Shown here: positions 58,640 to 64,000 of the stretch, one piece after another
How the letters are laid out: the number at the start of each line of letters is the position of its first letter
Numbering within the stretch: the first letter of the stretch is position 1
Origin: Aliidiomarina soli
GTDB lineage: Bacteria > Pseudomonadota > Gammaproteobacteria > Enterobacterales > Alteromonadaceae
Direction of reading: 5' to 3'
Assembly (NCBI RefSeq): GCF_003986975.1
Contig: NZ_PIPO01000007.1
Span: 1 to 64,000 of the forward strand
DNA: 64,000 bases
Made by a program: the position numbers and the translations under genes
The notes under the pieces: generated by a model
Databases searched by the model: none
What the model saw: only the letters and a program-made list of their open reading frames with translations
What the model was told of the DNA's origin: nothing

Positions 58640-59163
58640 AGGCGCAAGCCTGGTTGACTCGCATTTAAGCTTGAATGGCCATGGTTAGTTTGTGTTAACC
58701 ATTGCAGTTCAATACGATCGATTTTGCTGTAGCGAGCCAGAAAAGCAGATGCGTCCAGTTGCCTCGGCCGGGTATCTTCACATTGCCAGTGTATTTCCAC
58801 TTCAATGTCTGCATGCCCCGAATGCTCGGAGTTCAGCAGTGGGGTAAACGCATGCCGCTGGGTCGCCTGACAGGTTCTCGCTGTTTCCTCATCGAGCCAA
58901 CGCGCTTGTTTAAGCCAGTCAAGATGCGAGGTTATGTCTTCTGCTTCCTGGGTTGTTGCTGGGGCCCGCTCCAAACCCAGAATATCACCAGCAGGAACCA
59001 CCAGGGTCAGCATCACCTCCAGCTCGATACTGGCAAGGCTAGCCTGTGCTTCTCCGTGAACATGTGTGCCGTGCTGGCGATGGTGGGTATCATCTGAATG
59101 AGCGACTGCCAGAGTCGGTAATGACAAGGTTAAAATACACAGCACAGATTGAATTGTTTTCAT
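58624..59163 (-). CDS. ZrgA-family (DUF2796) zinc-uptake periplasmic protein
   Basis: The 179-residue protein has a signal peptide (cut after VAHS or AVA), then a His-rich segment HSDDTHHRQHGTHVHG and a DUF2796 body (SLASIELEVMLTLVVPAGD; GHADIEVEIHWQCED). DUF2796 is the family of ZrgA from Vibrio cholerae, the periplasmic part of the ZrgABCDE zinc-uptake system. The His-rich loop probably binds zinc. A near-perfect Zur box lies upstream. The stop overlaps the convergent DUF3299 gene by 16 bases. Confidence 0.87.
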   Translation of the reverse strand: MKTIQSVLCILTLSLPTLAVAHSDDTHHRQHGTHVHGEAQASLASIELEVMLTLVVPAGDILGLERAPATTQEAEDITSHLDWLKQARWLDEETARTCQATQRHAFTPLLNSEHSGHADIEVEIHWQCEDTRPRQLDASAFLARYSKIDRIELQWLTQTNHGHSSLNASQPGLRLHSSN

Positions 59164-59224
59164 GAATCACCTCAAAACGACGTTCGTGGCCACCAGGGCG
59201 GCAAAACAGCAAACTGCCAATCGA

Positions 59225-59247
59225 CAAATGTTATGTTATAACATATT
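59225..59247. promoter_or_regulatory. Zur box between zrgA-like and MerC-like genes
   Basis: CAAATGTTATGTTATAACAT followed by ATT is almost identical to the Zur consensus GAAATGTTATAATATAACATTTC. It lies 62-84 bases upstream of the zrgA-like start and 37-59 bases upstream of the MerC-like start, so it can repress both. Confidence 0.87.
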
Positions 59248-59283
59248 ATATCCACCGGCTAGTCCCTAATTGAGGTGGTAACA

Positions 59284-59682
59284 ATGACCAAATTAAGCAA
59301 AGATAAAATTGCAATGTGTTTGTCGGCACTCTGTATCTGTCACTGTGTGCTTTCGCCCCTGTTGGTGGTTGGGCTCGGAACTGGTTTAATGCTTAACTGG
59401 CTGACGGGCGAGTGGGTGCATCTGGTGCTGATAGTTCCTGTGGCATTGCTGGTGGCTATTTCTATCGTACCGGGGTTTGTAAAGTATGGCCGTCAGCGGC
59501 CGTTCTGGTTTGCCGGGACAGGCCTGATGCTGATGACTATCAGTTTGCTGGTACATGGCTGGCTGGAGGTGGTGCTTGCGTTAATAGCTGGCTGCTTGCT
59601 GTTCACGGGCCATTTCCTGAATGCTCGGGCATCGCATTGCGAGCATCTGGCAGCCGCTGCAGTGGATGAAAAGGCGCTATAG
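59284..59682 (+). CDS. MerC-like membrane protein
   Basis: The 132-residue protein has four membrane helices and the MerC-type motif CLSALCICHCVLSPLLVVG (cysteines and His in the first helix at residues 12-22) and a His-Cys pair near the C-terminus (SHCEHL). MerC proteins carry mercury or other thiophilic metals; MerC-type proteins under Zur control are common and may help zinc homeostasis. GAGGTGG at 59271-59277 selects ATG 59284. No mer genes are nearby, so a zinc-linked role is more likely here. Confidence 0.83.
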   Translation: MTKLSKDKIAMCLSALCICHCVLSPLLVVGLGTGLMLNWLTGEWVHLVLIVPVALLVAISIVPGFVKYGRQRPFWFAGTGLMLMTISLLVHGWLEVVLALIAGCLLFTGHFLNARASHCEHLAAAAVDEKAL

Positions 59683-59739
59683 CAGGGCAGCAGGTGCCTG
59701 CATGTTTATTCATTAAAGCGCAAAAATTATTCAGTCAAA

Positions 59740-59750
59740 CTGTCATAATC
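59740..59750 (+). promoter_or_regulatory. Pho-box half site
   Basis: CTGTCATAATC contains one perfect Pho-box repeat (CTGTCAT) about 77 bases before the receptor start at 59827. No second repeat at the 11-base period is evident, so this is only suggestive. Confidence 0.25.
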
Positions 59751-59826
59751 CGGCGCTAATGTACTTCTCCGCAAGGTGCTCAGTTGCTCTGAGTGCTTAT
59801 AACAAACACTATTTTGCGGGGTTGTC

Positions 59827-62634
59827 ATGGGTGTATCCAAGGGTTGTCTTAGTTCTGGCCGTGCGGCGCGTTCGCCGTTAGCTATTTGTATTCAGGTTGC
59901 ACTGGCGACCGGTCTGTGTGCGGGAATGAGCTCTGCATTGGCACAGGACGAGGCGACGGAAACCGAAGAGAATATTGAAGTTATTTCGGTGACCGGTAGC
60001 TACAGCCGTAGCCTGGAGCAGGCAAATGATCTGAAGCGTTATAACACAGGGTTTTCTGACTCAGTGGTCGCGACTGATATTGCTGACTTTCCGGAACAGA
60101 ACCTGGCTGAAGCTCTGCAACGGATCCCCGGGGTTACCATTGAGCGCGACAAAGGCCTGGGAACCCGGGTCAACGTGCGCGGCCTACCTACAGAATTCAC
60201 TCATGTCTCGATTAACGGCCTGGCCACAGCGTCAGGTAGCGGTGGTCGTGATGTTGAATTTGATATTTTTGCTTCTGAAATTATTCAGCAGGTAACGATT
60301 CAGAAGTCCCCGACTGCAGCGGACGAAGAGGGCGGAATAGCTGGCTCAGTAATGATTTCCACGGCGCGTCCGTTCGACTATTCCGAGTCGCGCTTTATTG
60401 CCAGTGCGGAAGCTGCTCATAATTCGATGTCCGGTGAAGTAGACCCACGGGTCTCGTTTCTGGCCAGTACGACATCGGGTCCCTGGGGCGGGCTGGCATC
60501 GCTGTCGTTTGCAACCCGGACCAATCGCACAGACTCCAACTCAGGGGTCGACTTCCGCCCGCTGGAACGTTTTGCGGCACGCACAGGCAGTGCAGAACGT
60601 GACGCCCAGGGGCAGCAGGCGGTTGACGTGGTTGAACGTGATACAGGGCGGGTCATTGATGACCGCTTTGACAGTGATGAAACCTCGCGGGTAGTGTTCC
60701 TGAATAAGGCGGGCGACCGTATTTATTTAAATGATCAGGAAAAGTGGGGCGCCACTGCAGCGTTACAGTACCGCCCGTCAGACAGTTTTAGTCTGACCCT
60801 GGACGCGATGCTCGGTGGCTATAACACCACGGAAGATGAGTACGATGCGGCAGCTTATTCGGCGTCGAGTATTAGTACCCTGGAGCAGATCCACGACTAT
60901 GATGACACCACCTTGGCTGATTACGGCATTATGGTGTTGACGGACGCGTCTTATACCGCGACCCAGCATGAGTTTTTAAGTAAAGAAACGGTTAGCGATA
61001 CCGACTTTTCCCAGTTGAGTTTATCACTCGACTGGCGACAGGGCCCATGGAGTGTATCTGGATTAGTAGGGTACTCAGGTGCCAGCAAACTGGAAGACTT
61101 TGCCAACCTCAAACATGTGGCATTTGCGCCTTCACGCACACGTTATACCGAACGCGGCGGTGAAACCATTCCCAGCCAAAGCGGTGCCGGATTCGATATG
61201 TATCAGGACGTTGAGCAGTACGTATTTGAGTCGTATCAGGTGAATCTGGAAGAAGTTGACGATGATAAGTACGCGGCACAACTGGATATTACCCGTGACA
61301 TGCGGCTGGGCTGGTTACCTGCATTAATGGATATCCGCTTTGGGGTGCGTTACACCGATAAATCGAAGCAGCGTAATTTTGGTGACACCCTGGTCGGTGG
61401 TCCTGCTGCAGGGGATGCATCCTGGAGCAATACGCGGTTGTTGACCGAAAGCGAGCTCGAGTATGTGACGGATATTGTCCCTGGCGGCGGGTATCGGCCC
61501 AATGACATTAACTGGATGCAACCGTCCAATGCGTACGCGCGTAGCACCTTCCGCTACCCGGGTTTTGCGGTGGACTTTGAGCCAGGTGAGTTCTATCGCG
61601 TGGACGAAGAGGTATTGGCTGGTTACCTGATGGCCAATTTCGGTTTTGATGTGGGGCGTGTGCCTGTGGCTTTAAATACTGGCGTGCGTGCTGTGGATAC
61701 GTCGGTTAATTCCTTTGGCTTTCACCAGGTTCAGAATCCTGATGGGTCGACCGGTTATACCGAGTCACCGGTGTCCAGCGATGGAAGCTACCGTGACTTC
61801 CTGCCCAGCCTCAACCTGACGGCGCAGTTGACTGACCAGGTGGTGTTGCGCGGAGCGGCGTCACGCACCCTGATGCGTCCTGCGCTGACTGACATTGCCT
61901 ACCGGCGCAGTGTCAGCTGGAACGAATTCCGTTTCAGTGATGGCAACCCGGACCTTGAACCGACCTACGCAGACCAATGGGATCTGGGTCTCGAATGGTA
62001 CCTTGATAACGGTGGCTTGTTTGCCGCGACCTATTTTGAAAAACGCATTGAGGGTGTGGTACGCCAGGAGCTGACCGGCATCGTGGAAGACGTGGAGAAG
62101 CTGAATGCTAACGGCACCCTGGATGGTTATTACGACTTTGATGTCTATCAGCCGATTAATGCGGACGGTTCTTACAGCATTTCCGGCCTTGAATTGATTG
62201 CGCATTTGCCATTCGATGCGATTCACCCAGCACTGGAAGGGTTCGGCATTAACAGCAACTACACGATGCTGGATAATTCATTAACTGGGGCATCAACGCT
62301 GAACATTCCGACCCCACCGGAAGGCTTAGCGGACAAAGTGTACAACGCCACCTTGTACTTTGAGAATGATCGCTTTGATGCACGGGTTTCGTACAACTAC
62401 AAAGATGACTACGTGGAAGTTATCGAACGTAATATGTATCCGGTCTATCGCGAAGGCTATGGTCAGGTCGATATAGCGCTGGGCTACCAGTTGAGTGAGC
62501 GGGTCAGACTGACGCTTAAAGGCATTAATATGAGCGATGAAGCGACCCGCGGTTACACCATCGACCCTCGTTTCCCGGTTATGAATGAGTTCTCAGGGCG
62601 TCGTATCAGCCTGGGTATCCGGGCAGATATTTGA
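59827..62634 (+). CDS. Large TonB-dependent receptor coupled to a phosphoesterase gene
   Basis: The 935-residue protein has a long signal (cut after ALA), a TonB box (NIEVISVTGSYSRSLEQA), a plug with FPEQNLAEALQRIPGVTIER near residue 90, GTRVNVRGLPTEFTHVSING and GGIAGSVMISTARPF near residue 175, and a barrel ending in GIRADI. This layout matches the long proteobacterial receptor group often used for carbohydrates or other large ligands (TIGR01782-type). Its TGA overlaps the ATG of the phosphoesterase gene as TGATG, so ligand processing by that enzyme is inferred. A Pho half site lies upstream. Confidence 0.87.
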   Translation: MGVSKGCLSSGRAARSPLAICIQVALATGLCAGMSSALAQDEATETEENIEVISVTGSYSRSLEQANDLKRYNTGFSDSVVATDIADFPEQNLAEALQRIPGVTIERDKGLGTRVNVRGLPTEFTHVSINGLATASGSGGRDVEFDIFASEIIQQVTIQKSPTAADEEGGIAGSVMISTARPFDYSESRFIASAEAAHNSMSGEVDPRVSFLASTTSGPWGGLASLSFATRTNRTDSNSGVDFRPLERFAARTGSAERDAQGQQAVDVVERDTGRVIDDRFDSDETSRVVFLNKAGDRIYLNDQEKWGATAALQYRPSDSFSLTLDAMLGGYNTTEDEYDAAAYSASSISTLEQIHDYDDTTLADYGIMVLTDASYTATQHEFLSKETVSDTDFSQLSLSLDWRQGPWSVSGLVGYSGASKLEDFANLKHVAFAPSRTRYTERGGETIPSQSGAGFDMYQDVEQYVFESYQVNLEEVDDDKYAAQLDITRDMRLGWLPALMDIRFGVRYTDKSKQRNFGDTLVGGPAAGDASWSNTRLLTESELEYVTDIVPGGGYRPNDINWMQPSNAYARSTFRYPGFAVDFEPGEFYRVDEEVLAGYLMANFGFDVGRVPVALNTGVRAVDTSVNSFGFHQVQNPDGSTGYTESPVSSDGSYRDFLPSLNLTAQLTDQVVLRGAASRTLMRPALTDIAYRRSVSWNEFRFSDGNPDLEPTYADQWDLGLEWYLDNGGLFAATYFEKRIEGVVRQELTGIVEDVEKLNANGTLDGYYDFDVYQPINADGSYSISGLELIAHLPFDAIHPALEGFGINSNYTMLDNSLTGASTLNIPTPPEGLADKVYNATLYFENDRFDARVSYNYKDDYVEVIERNMYPVYREGYGQVDIALGYQLSERVRLTLKGINMSDEATRGYTIDPRFPVMNEFSGRRISLGIRADI

Positions 62635-64000
62635 TGGCGTTGAGGAAACTTGGCAAGGCGGTGAGCGGACTGATCCTGCTCGCCGCCTGTGGCCACATCC
62701 TTGCGCTTGATAGCAGCCAGGAACCAGCGCTTACCGGCACCCGGATAGCGTTTTTGCCGGATGTTCATTTCCATGATGTATATGCAAATTTCAGTGATGG
62801 GGCTTTCGCCGGGATTGGCGAACATGCGCATCAGCCGCAGGCTGTATTGCGCACCATGCAGGCCCAGCTCTACTCTACCCGTCTGTTCAATGAAAACTAC
62901 TTTGCGCTGCATGCAGCGTTAGACGAACTGGCAGAGCAGGGGGTGGAACTGGTTATTTTGCCCGGTGACTTTAGTGACGACGGTCAGCCACTGCATTTGC
63001 GTGGTCTGCAGCAATTGCTGCAGCGCTACGAGCAAGAGCATGGCATGCGGTTCTTTGTGATTACCGGCAACCATGATCCGGTTCGACCCTATGACTTAGC
63101 GTCAGGAAAGCCGGATTTTCTCGGACCTGATGGGGCGCCGCTCGCTATATATAGCCATCAGCATGGGCTGTGCCAGCAGCCAGCCTCGTCGGATGTAATT
63201 TGCAGCGATGAACTGACCGAGCTCGGCTATGCGGGAATTTTTGACTACATGGGTGGTTTTGGTTTGCAGCCGCAGACTGAAGATATTTATTGGGAAACTC
63301 CTTACTCCTCCTACGCCTATTCCGAATACAGTTTGAGTGACGCGCAGCAGGCGTCGTCGTTGACTGAGCGACACTACCGTATATGCCGTGAGGGTGCGCC
63401 AAGCCAACCGGAAGACGAAAAGTCGCTGACCAATTGCACCTCGGTGAGTGACGCTTCTTATCTGGTTGAGCCGGTTGAAGGGCTGTGGTTGCTTGCGATC
63501 GACGCCAATATATACCAGCCAGTGGCCGAGCCGCGTGAACAGCTGAACCGGGCTGAGGACTTTTTAGGCGCCGGCAATGCGGGTTACAACATGCTGTTGA
63601 CTCATAAACCACAGGTAGTGGAGTGGATAGCCGATGTGGTGCTGAGGGCGCGGCAACAGGGCAAGCAGCTGATCGCCTTTAGCCACTATCCGATGGCAGA
63701 GTTCTACAGTGGGATGTCACCCCATATTCGTCAGCTGTTTGGTTCACAAAGCTTCCAGATGGCACGTGAACCAACCCGCAACGTTAGTCAGGCGCTGGCT
63801 GATACCGGATTGCAGCTGCATGTCGCTGGTCATATGCATTTTAACCATACCAGTGTGGTTGAGGGCCGTGACGGGCAGCGACTGGTAAATATCCAGGCTC
63901 CGTCTATCGCCGGTTATCAGCCTGCCTATAAGTTACTGACCCTGCACGGGCCGAATCGGGTTGAAGTGAGTACGCCTGTGCTGTCAGACGTGCCTGGTTT
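62634..64000 (+). CDS. Secreted metallophosphoesterase, runs off the window
   Basis: At least 455 residues are encoded up to the window edge. The N-terminus is a lipoprotein-type or cleaved signal (VSGLILLAACGH; Cys 19). Calcineurin-like phosphoesterase motifs follow in order: FLPDVHFHD near residue 42 (DxH), LPGDFSDDG near residue 109 (GDxxDD), ITGNHDPV near residue 144 (GNHD), FSHYP and AGHMHFNH near residue 399 (GHxH). The enzyme should cleave phosphate esters outside the cytoplasm. Translation is coupled to the receptor gene (TGATG). The C-terminus lies outside the window. Confidence 0.87.
   Translation, partial: MALRKLGKAVSGLILLAACGHILALDSSQEPALTGTRIAFLPDVHFHDVYANFSDGAFAGIGEHAHQPQAVLRTMQAQLYSTRLFNENYFALHAALDELAEQGVELVILPGDFSDDGQPLHLRGLQQLLQRYEQEHGMRFFVITGNHDPVRPYDLASGKPDFLGPDGAPLAIYSHQHGLCQQPASSDVICSDELTELGYAGIFDYMGGFGLQPQTEDIYWETPYSSYAYSEYSLSDAQQASSLTERHYRICREGAPSQPEDEKSLTNCTSVSDASYLVEPVEGLWLLAIDANIYQPVAEPREQLNRAEDFLGAGNAGYNMLLTHKPQVVEWIADVVLRARQQGKQLIAFSHYPMAEFYSGMSPHIRQLFGSQSFQMAREPTRNVSQALADTGLQLHVAGHMHFNHTSVVEGRDGQRLVNIQAPSIAGYQPAYKLLTLHGPNRVEVSTPVLSDVPG

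Noticed and set aside
59284-59682. A mercury-resistance (mer) locus, suggested by the MerC-like protein.
   Set aside because: No merR, merT, merP or merA is nearby, and the upstream operator matches Zur.

Overview
The window looks like chromosomal DNA of a free-living, probably marine gammaproteobacterium. The order Alteromonadales, perhaps Idiomarinaceae, is a guess from gene content: four large TonB-dependent receptors, a PepSY siderophore-reduction type locus, a Dcp-type M3 oligopeptidase lipoprotein, YadGH, SseB, YcaQ and a ZrgA-type zinc locus. No rRNA or tRNA gene was seen.

Region 1 (1-14668) is an integron gene-cassette array. An IS3-family element ends at about 127. After it come 23 cassettes, all on the + strand, each with one short gene (one carries a BrnT/BrnA toxin-antitoxin pair) closed by an attC site. 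The attC sites run from an RYYYAAC-like core to a GTTRRRY core; six are exactly 84 bp and clearly related. The integrase gene and attI are not in the window and would lie to the left. Recognisable cassette products are a gamma-glutamylcyclotransferase-like protein, two DUF5677-like proteins, a possible putAbiC-like membrane protein, BrnTA, a VOC protein, a CPBP membrane protease, an SRPBCC protein, an HD-domain phosphohydrolase and a GFA-family protein. The rest are unknown, and many have one or two N-terminal membrane helices.

Region 2 (14676-24834) starts with sseB and is a run of small lipoprotein, membrane and secreted genes. It includes a signal peptidase I, an orphan ClpP-like protein, a metallophosphoesterase lipoprotein, an HExxH peptidase candidate and two paralogous lipoproteins. 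Region 3 (24987-32271) is more ordinary: the yadG/yadH ABC exporter, an alpha/beta hydrolase, a YcaQ-type crosslink glycosylase, a glutathione transferase, a Na+/Ca2+ exchanger and a RibD-type reductase.

Region 4 (32311-37880) is a phosphate-scavenging block: a secreted glycerophosphodiesterase, a TonB-dependent receptor and a Tat-exported PhoD phosphatase, with Pho-box-like sequences upstream. Region 5 (38008-44145) is an iron/siderophore block: two TonB-dependent receptors, a PepSY membrane protein and a small partner, with Fur-box-like sequences in both promoter regions. Region 6 (44245-56064) is mixed: AraC regulator plus VOC protein, an Ere/ChaN-like protein, a Tag-type glycosylase, Dcp, two small genes behind a Fur-box-like site, queH and ada. 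Region 7 (56077-59682) is a zinc block: an ABC pair, a DUF3299 protein, a ZrgA-type protein and a MerC-like protein, with two near-consensus Zur boxes. Region 8 (59827-end) is a large TonB-dependent receptor translationally coupled to a metallophosphoesterase that runs off the window.

All family names come from reading the translated sequences by eye; no database search was run.
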